DNA from: Chloranthus sessilifolius
Taxonomy: Eukaryota; Streptophyta; Magnoliopsida; Chloranthales; Chloranthaceae
Length of the DNA: 64,000 nt
Assembly (NCBI GenBank): GCA_021018995.1
Contig: CM037598.1
Coordinates: forward strand, 76,278,671-76,342,670
Direction of reading: 5' to 3'
Shown piece by piece: positions 46,101-58,380 of this stretch. A program made the position numbers and the translations under genes. Within the stretch, counting starts at the first letter, position 1, and every line of letters starts with the position of its first letter. The notes under the pieces are model-generated. The model made no database searches. It saw only the letters and a program-made list of their open reading frames with translations, and was not told where the DNA came from.

Positions 46101-48052
46101 CTTGGGCCAGGGCTGTTTTTAATCGGGCCTACCTACCTCAGCCCATACCCAACACATTTCAGGCCGGGTCAGGCTTTGGGCCGCCCGACAATTTCTACAT
46201 AACATATATAGTTTTTTTTTTTTGATAACCTGGGTATCCAGGCCTCTTAGAGCACCTGCCTAATCCCAGGGGCACATGCGCACCCCAAATTCAGCACATG
46301 CCGGGTCAGCACAGGATATAAATCTCTAGGGTGGCCTCAAGGGGGGGGAGGGATTCGAACTCAGGTCTCTTGCTTTTGGAAGCAAGTACCTGGCCAGCTC
46401 GCCTAACCCCTTGAGGTTATATATATAGAAAGTTGATCTCAAAGGATCTGGCCAGACCAGGCTTAAAAGGGCGGATTTTTAATCGGAATTTTGGGACTAG
46501 CCCATACCCAGCCTGACATACTAATCGGGCCGGTCTGGCCCGTTATATTTCGACCTTACCTACCTCAGCTCATGCCCAGCCCATTTCAGGTCGGGCCAGG
46601 CTCAAGCCCGGTCCCTTGAGACCCCTACAATGAAGTAAATAGTAGTTGAGTAGGATGAGTCAAACACACAATGAAAAAAATGATATTACCAAGCCAAGTC
46701 TGAATTTTTAAGATATATGTATGTATAAAAAGCATATTGCAAGAAAAATGGCAGAAATAATCCGTTACAATAATGTATAGCTAAGTGTAGGCTGATATTT
46801 ATCCAACATAAGAAAAGTCCATTACACAGTGCTGGTCCCGTATGTACAGGGTGCTGGGAGGGGTGGAGGGCTGATATTTATCCAACATACGGCTTGAAAA
46901 TAACTATATGCAATTTATATGGGAAAGAGTTCATTATAAACCCATCGAAGCTATAAGTAAAGATGTACATGCCTGAAGAGCCGTCACGGAAGAATCATGG
47001 CTACTATTCATGTGAGTCTGAGCTAAAGATGGTGGAACAACCCGTCCTTGCTGCATGGAACTCATCAAATCTCCACCATCAGAATTGTCTTCCCCATTGC
47101 CCGTCCGATCATTCCCCATTTCAGATCTCACCCCCATTTCCTCAACGGCTTCATTTGTAACTAATTCGTCAACCAATGGTTCGGATGAATCCTCCAATTC
47201 GAAGACAATCCCGCCAGAATTTTGTTGTTCTTGCGAAAACCCACTCTGGAGCACTAAATTTTCCAAACCTTCACGAACATTACCTTGTTCATTAGTTTCC
47301 AGGGATTCCATCCTAAATCCAGAAAGTGTCAAAGGGAGATCGGAAAATGATTTTAATAGTCTTCCTGATTTTGCTTCTTCCAACCAGAAAACCCTAATTC
47401 GCTTCTCCTCGTTCCTTGCATTGAGCTGCATTTCAGCTAGTTCTCTCTGGCGAATCCCCATTCGTGTATCAAGTTCATCCATCTTTCTCGCAAATTCTCG
47501 ATTCAGCACCTTTAGCTTATCTAACCTGACCGGAAGGTTTTTGTGAACGCTGCAAATATGATCCCACTCTAACGTGCGAGCTTTCTTCAGCTTATCCTTT
47601 TCTGCATCCCAAAGTTTGTTGAATTCCCCAGCTTCCTCAAGCTGATTCAAAAGAATCTTCCTTGCTCTTCTAGAACAAGTTTTCTCGACCCGTTTAATAA
47701 TTTTTCTATTGGATTCATTCTTTTGTGCTTGGTTACCATTTGATCCTTGTTCAACAAATTTATGACTCCCAGAGCTCTCCATTTTATCTCCCCGTTTCAA
47801 TTTTTGTTCAGGGGAATTCAAATTCTCTTGATGATTTGAAACACCCACATCTTTTGCTGCAGGTGACAAACCTTGTTGAGAACTAAACTCAGAGGAGGTT
47901 CGGTGTAAGAATTTTTTCTTCAATTTTTGTAATTTTTTATAGATGGACTCCACCTCTTCCTCTTTGCACTCAAAATTTAAAAGCTGTTTTGCAAGTGCCA
48001 AAGATTCCTTACGATTCACCTTGTATTTCAGAAAAGAAGCTGCTGACAAACA
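41026..48052 (-). CDS. MOM1: MOM1-like gene silencing protein, C-terminal exons (5'-incomplete)
   Basis: MOM1 maintains transcriptional silencing of methylated loci without large changes in DNA methylation, using its CMM2 region and PIAL-type partners in the nucleus (family knowledge). Four exons, 5' to 3': 48,052-46,973 (360 codons), 44,242-43,715 (176), 42,744-42,534 (70 plus one base) and 41,501-41,026. All phases agree, giving about 764 residues to the stop. The first exon opens with a helical stretch (KVNRKESLALAKQLLNFECK) recalled as shared with MOM1 near CMM2, then a long charged coiled coil (LDKLKVLNREFARKMDELDT). Exon 3 (KLRLKSECEKELEEVRRKYD, then ANYNKVFLNHMLAESF) matches the conserved C-terminal coiled coil, and the protein ends in an acidic VSDDD. 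The intron after exon 1 appears to start with GC (CAG/GCATGT); the others are GT-AG. The Snf2-like part is absent and must lie upstream, beyond the window. Identified from remembered family sequence. Confidence 0.75.
41502..42533 (-). other. Last intron of the MOM1-like gene
   Basis: It begins CAAG/GTATGG and ends CTTTCAG on the - strand. It contains GGCCCGG/GGGCTGG-rich DNA at 41,735-42,060, related to the element at 45,966-46,628, and the foldback MITE at 42,091-42,515. Confidence 0.65.
42091..42515. repeat. Complete foldback MITE (GGGGTACCTCTGT ends)
   Basis: The left end GGGGTACCTCTGTTTGTGCC pairs with the right GGCACAGACAGAGGTACCC. Pairing continues almost to the centre near 42,300, through CCATGTGTCACA paired with TGTGACACATGG and ATCAGACGGTTAGTTTTT paired with AAAAACTAACCGTCTGAT. 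No clear target duplication and no coding. It ends 18 bp from the splice donor of a MOM1-like exon. Confidence 0.8.
42745..43714 (-). other. Intron of the MOM1-like gene with a TC microsatellite
   Basis: It begins GAG/GTTTGA and ends GGATAG on the - strand. The only notable content is the (TC)20 run at 43,151-43,190. A short stretch with TCAAATGGTCAAGCC occurs twice (about 42,917 and 43,470), suggesting an old direct duplication. Confidence 0.6.
43151..43190. repeat. (TC)20 microsatellite
   Basis: Forty bases of uninterrupted TC, followed by CTTTCTCTCC. Confidence 0.95.
44427..44646. mobile_element. hAT-like element of the GGTATCGG family, perfect 8-bp target duplication
   Basis: It begins CAAGGGCTAAAATCTTGG and ends AGATTTTGATCTATG. 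Both flanks are GATATGAT (44,419-44,426 and 44,647-44,654). The interior repeats CTTGGTATCA/GATACC words. The left terminus matches that of the hAT transposase remnant at 5,830-7,430. Confidence 0.85.
45966..46628. mobile_element. Non-autonomous element with GTAGGGGTCTCAA ends, GGCCCGG-rich
   Basis: It begins GTAGGGGTCTCAATGGGCCG and ends CCCTTGAGACCCCTAC, a 12-13-bp inverted repeat. The interior is built from GGGCC, GGCCCGA and CAGCCC words as in many plant hAT-like elements. The flanking 8-mers do not match. A SINE lies within it, so it is older than that insertion. Confidence 0.6.
46212..46420 (-). mobile_element. tRNA-derived SINE, copy 2
   Basis: On the - strand: A-box-like TTAGGCGAGCTGG, B-box GAGTTCGAATCCC, body and A tail (T12 on the + strand). 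The flanks ATATATAG (46,204-46,211 and 46,421-46,428) are a target duplication. It aligns along its length with copy 1 at 3,088-3,289, including TTGAGGCCACCCTAG. Confidence 0.85.
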
Positions 48053-48609
48053 CTGAAATTTTCACAATATACCATTAGTATGGCTCCTTATGTTGGCAAT
48101 TATTACAAGGCCATAGTTAAATACTAGGTTATAAAAGACAGCATGGACAAAAATAATCATATATGATATGCAATAGGCTAATAAAAAGGCTGTTTATGAC
48201 AACTAGCTTGAATCGGGCCATTGCCACCCTACCAAAAATAAAACAAATAATACAATCCTATCCATCCAATCAATTGCTTGCTTCCATGTGTTGGTACAAA
48301 CAAGTGCAACGGTCCACAAAAAATAAAACTAAATAAATAAAATCATTAAGGGATAGTTAAGGTCATAGAATCATGCAATTTTTGAGATTTTGACCATCCA
48401 CAATGATGTGATAAACATCGGGAGCATCATCCTCTTAGAAGGTGCTAATCAGAATGCTACACAAACTGCTCATTTAAAACTAAAAAATCAACCAAGTTGG
48501 GCTATTTTTGACCTTTTTTATCAAGGAGAGGGACTAGGGAAGCTACACGTAAATTTCGTTGCACACACACACCCGCACGAGTTGTTCATGTGTGCATTGA
48601 ATTCATATT

Positions 48610-51600
48610 AAGTTGGTGAGTGCCATTATATTTTATTTTTAGCGGGTACACTAGAAAAAGTGGGTGTGACAATGTCATTGCAATGAAGTATAAATATTAA
48701 TGATAAGAAGGGTATAATGTGAGATCCTTTTCTAAACCCTATTCTTCTTCCTCCTAACCAAAACCCCAACCCTAATTTACCTATCACCTTTTTAACTTGG
48801 TACCAGAGCATAGTTCATCTAGGGCTAGAATCAAGCACTGACATCATTCCCTATTGCCAACGTCAGCATGTGCATGCTGGTGCAATATAGATCAAAGTTT
48901 GACCTCAGTTTGGAAAATTTGTTACAGATTCTTGATTTTTTTTAAGGTGCACAACTTTAACAAAAGCCTCGATATGATTTCAAAAGATTCTGAAGAAGTT
49001 TCGAATGGATCTCTAAAGACAGCTTTTCACTGTTTGCTGTGCATGTGATCTTTGTGGGATCAAAAAACTCTGATATATCCTCTAGTGGTGAGAATATATT
49101 GTTTCAATAACGATTTTGTGATTTTCGTATATGCTAAAAATCTCGTCAGATTACAATTTTTTAAGATCTAGATGTGTGTTGTAGAGAACTCTGACTGGTG
49201 TTGGGGTTTATGAATGGATTCTTCATCCTCCTTCATTGAGGACTAGTCTCATGCAATATGGATTCTATTTAAACAAATACAGTGTTTTTTTCCCTGAAGT
49301 TGCATTGCTCTTGGTTAGTTGGCTAGGACTGAAATGTGTCTTTTTATTTTTATTTTTGGATTGCAATGGGCCCGAGTTTATATCTCTCGACTGATACTTG
49401 ACTGTATAGACCCACTTTCACCCAACTAATTTCTTCCTTGCAGGGAGTACCACAGCTTCCCAAGTCTTGTTTTGTCAGAAACCTTTCATTTCCTGTAGCA
49501 TGGCTTCCTTCCACTGTTGGCTGAGATAGAGCAACAGAGACGCTAAAAGGGAGAGATAAGAGTATGAGCAGATGAAGGAAATGGGTAATGCAGAAAGATT
49601 TTGAAAGGAAGAGATTAGTTGGGTACAAGTGAATCTATACAGTTAATTGAAAAATATAAGGTCAGACTTGTCGCAAAAGAGTGTCACAAACACAAGTGTT
49701 GATTATTAGGAGACTTTCGTACATGTAGCAAAGTAAAAAATCATTGGAATCTTTCTATCTCTTGTTGCATATAAGGATTGGCCATTATATCAAATTGGAT
49801 GTAAAAATGCCTTCCTTCATAGGGATCTGAAGGAGGAGTTATGGCTTTTCCACCAAGCTTTTCTCAACAAGGGGAGAATGGAAAAGTATTTACACTAAAA
49901 AAGGCAATATATGGGTTGAACCAATCTCCCAATGCCTGATTTGAGAAATTCAGTAGTACAGTTATGGCATTCGGATATCTAACCACATATTGTTTGTAAA
50001 GAAACGTGTTCACATCACAACCTTGGTGGTCTATGTAGAGGATATAAAGAGATGATACTGAGGAGATTCTAAAACTAAAAGGCTATCTCAGCAAAGTTTT
50101 GACATGAAAAACTTGGGTTCGCTCAAGTATTTTCTGGGGATTGAGATGGCTAGGTCTAAGGAAGGAATTGCCTTATCTCAGAGAAAGTATACTCTCAATG
50201 TGTTGAAGCAGACTGGCATGTTCCATTGTAGACCAGTTGTGACTCCTATGGAACATAACCATAGGATTAGTGGGAAATAGAGCCTCTCAAAGATATTTGA
50301 GTCTACCAAAGACTAGTGGGAGAACATATCTATCTCAACCTGCCCCAACCAAACACTGTGTATGTGGTGAGCCAACATATGCATGTTCCTAGAACTTCAC
50401 ATCTCCATGCTGCCTATAGAATATTCAGATAACTCAGGGGAAGTTCCGGAAAAGGGTTGATATATAAGACCGTGGACATTTGGATGTTGAAGTATTCATG
50501 GATTCAAATTGGGCTGGTTCTCTCGAGTGACAAAAGAAGTATACCTACTTTTGGCTATTGTAGTATCCTAGGAGGTAACTTGGTTACTTGGAAAAGTAAA
50601 AAGCAACACCTATCAAACTCAAGTTGTGCAAAGGAGTAGAGAACCATATCTCGAGGGCTCGTGAGAAAATGTGGCTTCGGTTCATTCTATGCGGAGCCGA
50701 CATACCAACAGAGAAGAGCCCTTTATCAAATTTGAACTGATGACTTAACGCCTTAATATGGCGTGACTTTATCACGTGACTCTTAACTAAAAGAAAGATC
50801 GAGTTTCCAAGGTACTGACTTCTTTTTAACTAATAGCTCGTTTAGCTGTCCATCCGACCTTTGTTTAAAGAATTTCCCCTTGAACCTATATGGAGACAAT
50901 GAAGCTGCTCTATACATTGCAGAATCAAACATGACATCACCTCCAAGTTGAGCATGATTGACATCTTGAGGGGGGGTGTTGGGATAGAATGTCTGCATTC
51001 GTGAAGGCACCCCTCTTTGGGAGGATTCATGGCATGCCAAGCCCTCGACGCTGGACTTGAAAAGCCACCTACAGATGCTTTTTATATATTATGTTGGGGT
51101 GTATATGTTTGTGTGAAGGCCATTATATGTAAGCGGATATACTAGCAATTAGTGGGTGTGTCAATATCATTTTAATAAAGTATGGGCCCGATTGCTGTCA
51201 TCCCTTTACTTATCGCCCCAGAATCATCACCGGCAAGACGAACAAGTTTGGACTCTCACCAAAGATGGCAATTTCAGTGTCAAATCGTACTACCGGATGA
51301 TTTCGAGTTGGCCGTTGGTAAGATTTCAAGATGCTAGGATGTAGAAGGCGGGCATTCCCCCTGAAGTAAAATTCTTCACTTGGACTATTTTCAAAGAGAA
51401 AATTCTGACGATTGACTAGCTCATCCGACGGGGGAGGGCTACATACAACCAGTGTGTAATGTGCCTACAAGGGGAAGAGTCTGCCGCTTATCTCTTCCTC
51501 CATTGCAGGGTGGCCTAAAATCGTTTGACATGGTTTGGGTTACTCCCTATTCGACCTATCAGCAGTTCCTGATGTGGTCTTCTATCAGTGTGGAGGGCCA

Positions 51601-52085
51601 GTTAGGAGACTACAGGGAGGTGGCGTTCTTTGCGGTGACGTGAAGTATCTGGCTTGAGAGAAATGGGCGGATTTTCGAACGTAAAAGACGACCAATGGGA
51701 TTGATAATTCGGGCTGTTAGGGATCTCATGTGGTTATGGGTTGCGAGGGGTACGGAGGGGAGTAGGGACACTATCCCTCCATGGGACCCGGGTTGATTGG
51801 GGACTAGGCATGGCAGGTTGGCTGGGTGGTTGGTGTCTCTGCCGTAAAAGATAGTTTGGGTTGGCTCTGTTGTTTTGTTGAGATTTTTTGTTTTGTCATG
51901 ATTCCCATGTATTGAACTTTTCAGCACCTTGCTGGTTATCTATACAATCCTAATTACTGATAAAAAAAAATAAAAAATAAAAAATAAAAAGGGTAAGTGA
52001 GATCCTTTTCTCATAACCCTATTCTTCTCCCTTCTTCCTAATAAAAAAAATCCTAACCCTAATTACCTATCATCTTTTTAACTCG
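48610..52085 (+). mobile_element. Decayed Copia element with LTRs (fossil)
   Basis: A partial 5' LTR ends near 48,797, followed by a primer-binding site TGGTACCAGAGCA. Inside, degenerate Copia pol is visible near 49,790-50,640, including the reverse transcriptase and RNase H regions. A polypurine tract CTTGAGGGGGG precedes the 3' LTR, which starts about 50,978 with TGTTGGGATAGAATG and ends near 52,085, split by a LINE fragment. Gag and integrase are largely missing. Broken in many places and old. Confidence 0.65.
51182..51993 (+). mobile_element. LINE 3' fragment inserted in the Copia 3' LTR
   Basis: The frame at 51,452-51,643 and beyond (SFDMVWVTPYSTYQQFLMWS, then [17 protein letters not shown]) matches the zf-RVT end of the LINE at 16,180-20,262 closely enough to be one family. 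It ends ATTACTGATAAAAAAAAATA with a TAAAAAA-repeated tail. It is 5'-truncated and frame-disrupted. Confidence 0.75.
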
Positions 52086-52119
52086 TGCATGCACGCACGC
52101 ACTCATCATAATCCCAACT

Positions 52120-55100
52120 TGATGGGGACCCCAATCGATCGAATCGACCCCAGCCTTTGATCGATCGATTGTGGACAGAAGACATACTATTTTGGTGATT
52201 TTAAATTTTCTTAGCAGTTCAATTGACCCAGATTTTCGATCGATCGATTTGGGACAAAGCCTTCGGGCCAATTATATATTCATAAATCGATCAATCGCCT
52301 CCAGAATCGATCGATCGATCGCGAGAGTTTTTACGGGATTTTGCTTATTTCTGTCAAAACTTCCATTTTAAGTGTTTTATTGTTTTAGGACTTTTCTAAT
52401 TTCGAGTTAGGGTTAGCTTAGCCTATTTAAAGGCTTGTAAAAACAATATTATAATTAATTATTGGTGAATGAAATTGCTTTTGCAAAATTTGAAAGTTTT
52501 GAACTTTCGTGAGGGTGTGATTCTCTCAAACCATTATTTGCCTATATTTTCATCATTAAATCATTATCCGCCTTTGTTTTCTCACGGTATCAAAATAACC
52601 TGCTTGCGAGTTCGTTCGATGCCCTAAAACTGTCGGAGATCTAGCCGTTCGCTAAGAACCCTAGTCTACTAAATCTGATAGGGAACATACATGAAAAGTA
52701 ACACTAATTTGGGCCGGAATGAAATTATCCAATTGAATCTCGTGGTATTTTCTTTAATAATTTGTTGAGGGGTATTATTGTTTTAATTGTTTAAATTAAT
52801 TTTAATTTTGATCTCAGCCCTAGCATTGCATCTGTTAATTTTCGCATCAGATTTGGTATCAAAGCATTTGTTAGTTTAGGGTTGTCGGTGTTCATATAGG
52901 TTCTAGGATTCATCTCTTTTATATAATTTTGTCTTGCATCACTTAGTTTTGTATTGCATCGTCATGGATCCTAACAAGATAGATGCCCTAATTAGAGGCC
53001 TTACGTCTAAGTTGACCGCGAGTCAAGCCACCCTTCAAGCCCAGATGGCTGAACACCATGATCAATTGCAACAACAATTGCATGATCAACAAGCCCGACA
53101 TGAGGCTTTAGAAACCCGTGTTGAAGAAATAAATGAGTTCATCACTGAAAATCACGATAGAGTCAACACTAACGACCGTAGGAGGGAAGGTCCTCACCGA
53201 CGTGAAGTCCAAACCGATCGGGAAGACAGTCATGAAATCTATTAAAATGGACGCTCCTACTTTTGACGAGAAAAGACAACCTAAAGTCTATCTCGAGTGG
53301 GTCGCCGACATGGAAAACTACTTAGAGTGGTATGCCATGTCTGAGGAGCGTAAAGTCCAGTTTGCCAAGGTCAATCTTATGGGTCAAGCAAGGCTTTACT
53401 GGATGAGACTAGAGCGTCAAAGACAGTCACAGGGTCTTCGTCCCATTTCTACTTGGGGTGAAATGAAGATCCAATTGAACTAGAAATATGTCCCTCTTTC
53501 CTATGATGAACGTATCCTTGATCAGTGGCAATCGTTGCGCCAAGGGAATTCACCGTCACAGAATACATCAATAAATTTGAAGACCTGATGTCCCAAGCCA
53601 ATGTGGATGAGCTGGAAAGAGTTACCCTGCCCCGATTTCGAATGGGCCTTCACCCAGAATTAAGGAGGGAACTCATTCCATACCCTGTTACCGACCTAGA
53701 TGAGTGTTTCTATAGAGTTGAAGAGTTAAAACGATACCTCAAGACCCCCAAAACCAAACGTTTCGACACTAGCGGGTCCAATTATAGTTCTAACTTTCCA
53801 GAGTCAAAGCCCAACGTTAATACCTTGTCTACTAGGCCCAACTCAGTTCCTACACCAGTGACCCGAGTTGATAAGTGTAAAGGTCCAATGCCTGAAGGCG
53901 CCAAGAGTGGTGGTCAAAACAAGTGTTATAAGTGTCATGGCATCGGACATTTTACAGCACAATGTCCATCCCGAAACTTGTTTATAAACGAGGACATTGA
54001 GAATGATCACAAGTAGGGAACAGAAGAAATTTATGAGCATGAGTCGTTCCCTAGTAACGAAGAAGATTTTGCAGGAGAACGAACTTTGGCGTGTCTTAGG
54101 GATATCTCCTACCCCGCTAAGAAAGATAACACCTCGCGAGCTCTTGTGGTTAGATGTGCTCTAGCCCAGTCCAAGGAGAGATGATTGGCGGCGGGATAAC
54201 ATCTATTATACCGTAGCCAAGTGTGGTGAGAAAGCTTGTCTAGTCATCGTCGATAGCGGAAGCTATACCAATGTTGTTCCCGAAAGTACAGTTTCTCACT
54301 TAGGGCTTGTGCCCGTAGCTCACCCACTACCATATAAAATTGCTTGGGTCGATTCATCTTCAATCCCAGTATCACGAAGGTATCAGGTTCATATACAATT
54401 CGGCTCGTATAAGGACACCTTGTGGTGCGATGTAGTGCCTATGGATGTGGGGCATATCATCCTAGGAAGGCCGTGGTTGTACGACATAGATGCTACACTG
54501 TTCGAGAGATCGAACGTGTGTTATCTCACTCACAACAGCAAGAAAATAATGATCAATCATTTACCTCCTAGAGCACCCACAGTGAAAACAACTAAGTCAA
54601 GTGATAAAGGCTTGATAGAGAGAGAGAGAAGAAATCTAAGGCTTGGAGAATGTGTGTTGATAGCCGCGCTATTAATAAAATCACGGTCAAGTATCGGTTC
54701 CATATACCAAGACTGGACGATATGTTGGACATGATGGTCGGTGCCACTATATTTTCAAAGATCAATTTGAAGAGTGGGTGCCATCAAATCTGAGTTCGTC
54801 CCGGAGACAAATGGAAAACTGCCTTTAAAACCAAAGATGGTTTATACGAGTGGTTTGTCATGCCTTTCGGGCTTTCAAATGCCCCGACTACATTCATGTG
54901 TATCATGGCACAGGTGTTGAGACCTTTCATAGGCAAGTTACTTATGGTCTATTTCGATGACATCCTTATTTATAGCTACAAGGAACACCACTTAAGCCAC
55001 TTAAGGCAAGTTTGCATGACTCTCAGAGGAGAGAAGTTATACGCGAACCTGAAGAAGTGCACTTACATGTCACTGAGCGTTGTCTTTTTAGGGTTTGTCG

Positions 55101-58100
55101 TTACCTTTGATGGAATGACTGCGGACCCGAAAAAGGTCAAAGCTATTGTGGAATGGCCTGAAGCTCGAAACATTCACGAAGTCCGTAGCTTCCATTGGTT
55201 AGCCACTTTTTACAGGCGGTACATCCGTAACTTTAGTATGGTAACTTCCCATATCACCGATTGCATAAAAAAAGGAGAGTTTAAATGGACACATGATGCG
55301 GCAAAAGCTTTTAAGGAGATTAAGTCTTGAATGATTGAAGCTCCTATCATGCGCCTTCCGGATTTTTCTAAGGTCTTTGAGGTAGCATGTGACGCGTCTG
55401 ACGTAGGTATTGGAAGAGTGTTGAGCCAAGAGGGCCATCCGATAGCTTCTTCAGTGAGAAGCTAAATGAGGCCAGGAAAAAATATTCTACCTACGATAAA
55501 GAATTCTATGCAATAGTACAATCTCTTAAGTATTAGAAGCACTATTTGCTACCATATGAATTTGTCTTGTTCTTGGATCACAAATCCCTTAAATTTTTAA
55601 GTTCCCAAAAGAAGTTAAACCCGCGGCATGCGAAATAGGTTGAGGAACTTCAAGGGTTCACCTTTGTGCTGAAACATAGGGCTGGTGTGGAGAATCGAGT
55701 TGTTGACACGTAGAGCCGTAGAGTGGCAACGCTGCACTCATTGAGTGTTGAGGTGACTGAATTCGATCGCCTTGCAGAAGAATATCCCACGTATCTAGAT
55801 TTTGGAGGAGAGTACACCTCACTTCTGAGTGAACAACCTGTGAGAGAGTAAATATACCCCACAGGATGGGTATCTGTTCTTAGAACACCGTTTGTGTATT
55901 CCCCACACTTCTCTATGAGACTTTCTTGCTTGGGAATTACACACTGGAGGGGTTGCTCGCCACTTTGGTCGCAACAAGACCATTGCATTGGTTGAAGACC
56001 GATTCTATTGGCCCAATCTCACCCAAGATGTTGTCAAAATCAACCAGTGTCGTGTTTGTCAACTCCCAACTAGCAAAACATAAGAGGCAAAACACCAGAT
56101 TATACACACCTTTATTGGTGCCACACACTCAATGGCAAGACTTGTCTATGGACTTTGTGTTAGGTCTCCCCAAGACCCTCCGAAAGCACGACTCGATGTT
56201 CGTTGTTGTGGACTATTTTTCGAAAATGACCCATTTCATCACGTGTTCGAAGACCTCTGATGCAAGTAACATTGCTACACTTTTCTTTTAACGAGGTTGT
56301 TCGTCTATACGGTTTGCCTAAAACTATAGTGTTTGATTGTGATGTCAAGTTTGTCAGTTACTTTTGGAAGACACTGTGGTACAAAATAGGGACTAGGCTT
56401 CAGTTTTCATCTGCATATCACCCCCAAACTGATTGGCAAACAGAAGTTGTAAATAAGAGTTTTGGAAACTTGTTACGGTGTCTAGTAGGTGAGCACATTA
56501 GGAGTTGGGATACCATTTTTCCTGTAGCGAAGTTTGCATACAATAATTCGGTCAATAGAACCACAGGTATGAGTCCTTTTCAAATCGTGCATGGGTATAA
56601 ACCTAGGACACCCATAGACCTCATCCCAATGTCAGTTCCTCAAAGGTCATCTGAGTCTACATCTACATTTGCATATCACTTCAAGAATTCCATGCTAAGA
56701 TTAAAAGAAGAATTAATGTGAACAATGAAAAATACAAGATTTTTGCAGATTCGCATAGAAGATTCAAAGAGCTTCAGGAGGATGATTTGGTGGTGGTTCA
56801 TAATAGACCTGAGCGATTCCCCCAAAGAATTACAAGCTCGCGGTATTGGACCCTATAGGATTTTGAAGTGTGCTGGTCCTAACGCTTACATCCTAGATTT
56901 ACCACCAAAGTGGAGATTAGCACAACATTCAACGTGGAGGATCTTGTTCCATTCCATGGACATTCAACCATCTCACCCAACCCATCTGAGCCTTCTACAT
57001 CCCATGCCGCCATTGTTCTCCTACCCACGACATTATCTCCACTTACACGACCATCTTGTGAGATCATTGAAGATGTTTTGGAGGATCAGATTGTGTCCAC
57101 TAACCAAAGGGGACTTAAGAAGTACTTAATCAAGTGGAAGAACAAAGTCGATTCAGAGAATATGTGGATAACAAGGGAAGAGTTCCAACAGATTGATCCG
57201 GATCTCCTCGAACTCTAACACAACCAATATTCATCGCGGATGAATCCTTCTAACCCAGGGAGAACCGATGGGGACATCCGATTCAAGTAGCCGACCGTAA
57301 CATATCGAAGGCGAAAGAACGTGAAAGTGGTCAGGAGGAAAAACAACTTAAATTCGAAGGACTGAAGAAGCATTTAGTCGATCGATCAATTGTGGACAAA
57401 AGACATACTGTTTTGGCGATTATAAATTTTCTCAGCCGATCGATTGACAGAGATTTTCGATCGATCGACTTTGGACAGAGCCTTAAATCGATTGGTCGAC
57501 TCCAGAATCAATCGATCGCGCGAGTTTTGACGAGATTTTGCTTATTTCGATAAAAACTTCCATTTTATGTGAGTTAGGGTCCTATTTAAAGGCTTGTTAA
57601 AACAACATTATAATTAATTATTGGTAAGTGAAAATTGCTTTTGCAAATTTTGAGAGTTTTGAACTTTCGTAAGGGTGTGATTCTCTCAAACCGAAGAGCG
57701 ATTCTTCGTCCCGCGTGTGGTTTGGTGTGAGACCAACTTTTCCGCCTCTCTATCTTCTTATGATCTACAAGTTGTGTAAGTAGTGTAACCCTAGCCTATC
57801 TATTTCTCTATTAAATCCAAGTTTAACCTATCCTTACACCATTAAACCATTATTTGCCTATATTTTCATCATTAAATCATTATCTGCCTTTGTTTTCGCA
57901 TGGTATCGAAAGAACTCGCTTGCGAGTTCGTTTGACACCCTAAAACTTTCAGAGATCTAGCCGTTCGCTAAGAACCCTAGTCTTCTAGTTCAAATAGGGA
58001 ACGCACGCGAAAAGTAACACTAATTTGGGTTGGAATTAAATTCTCCAATTAAAACTCTTGGTAGTTTCTTTGATAATTTGTTGAGGGGTATTGTTGTTTT

Positions 58101-58165
58101 AATTGTTTAAATTAATTTTAATTTTAATCTCAGCCCTAGCATTGAATGTGTTAGTTTCCGCACCA
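52120..58165 (+). mobile_element. Ty3/Gypsy chromovirus-type LTR retrotransposon (fossil)
   Basis: The two LTRs (52,120-52,849 and 57,266-58,165) share most of their length, rich in CGATCGAT words near the start, and end in CA. The flanks CAACT and CAACC suggest a 5-bp target duplication. A primer-binding site TGGTATCAAAGCA (initiator Met tRNA) follows the 5' LTR. The parts lie in the order gag with a CCHC knuckle (about 52,960-54,010), protease (DSGS, about 54,250), reverse transcriptase (FDD, about 54,950), RNase H, integrase (about 55,900-56,720) and a C-terminal chromodomain (about 57,060-57,215). The layout is complete, but the coding region has around ten or more breaks and the LTRs differ in length and at many sites, so it is old and inactive. 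Confidence 0.85.
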
Positions 58166-58342
58166 CAACCTCTAAAAAAAGGTGTCACATGGATCAAGGG
58201 AATCTTGTATAGATCATTAAAAACGAAAAATCAACTCCATGAAATAAGTAAAAAATTAGCTAAACTCTAATTTTAAAATTCTATAAATCACATGGTGCAG
58301 GTCAGATTTCAAAATTATTTTATTTGATATAAGAAACCTTGT

Positions 58343-58348
<6 letters not shown>

Positions 58349-58377
<29 letters not shown>
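58349..58377. repeat. (TA)n microsatellite
   Basis: Twenty-nine bases of TA, directly followed by the GAGGCCCGGGGATGTGAG module. Confidence 0.95.

Positions 58378-58380
<3 letters not shown>

Larger units (their letters stand above)
44243..46972 (-). other. Intron of the MOM1-like gene with three insertions
   Basis: It contains a 220-bp hAT-like element (44,427-44,646), a GGCCCGG-rich element (45,966-46,628) and, nested in that, SINE copy 2 (46,212-46,420). Bases 44,660-45,960 show nothing recognisable. A 20-bp word GCTGATATTTATCCAACATA occurs at about 46,790 and 46,870. Confidence 0.6.

Noticed and set aside
47055-47546. 163-codon + strand frame
   Set aside because: Shadow of the - strand MOM1-like exon 48,052-46,973.
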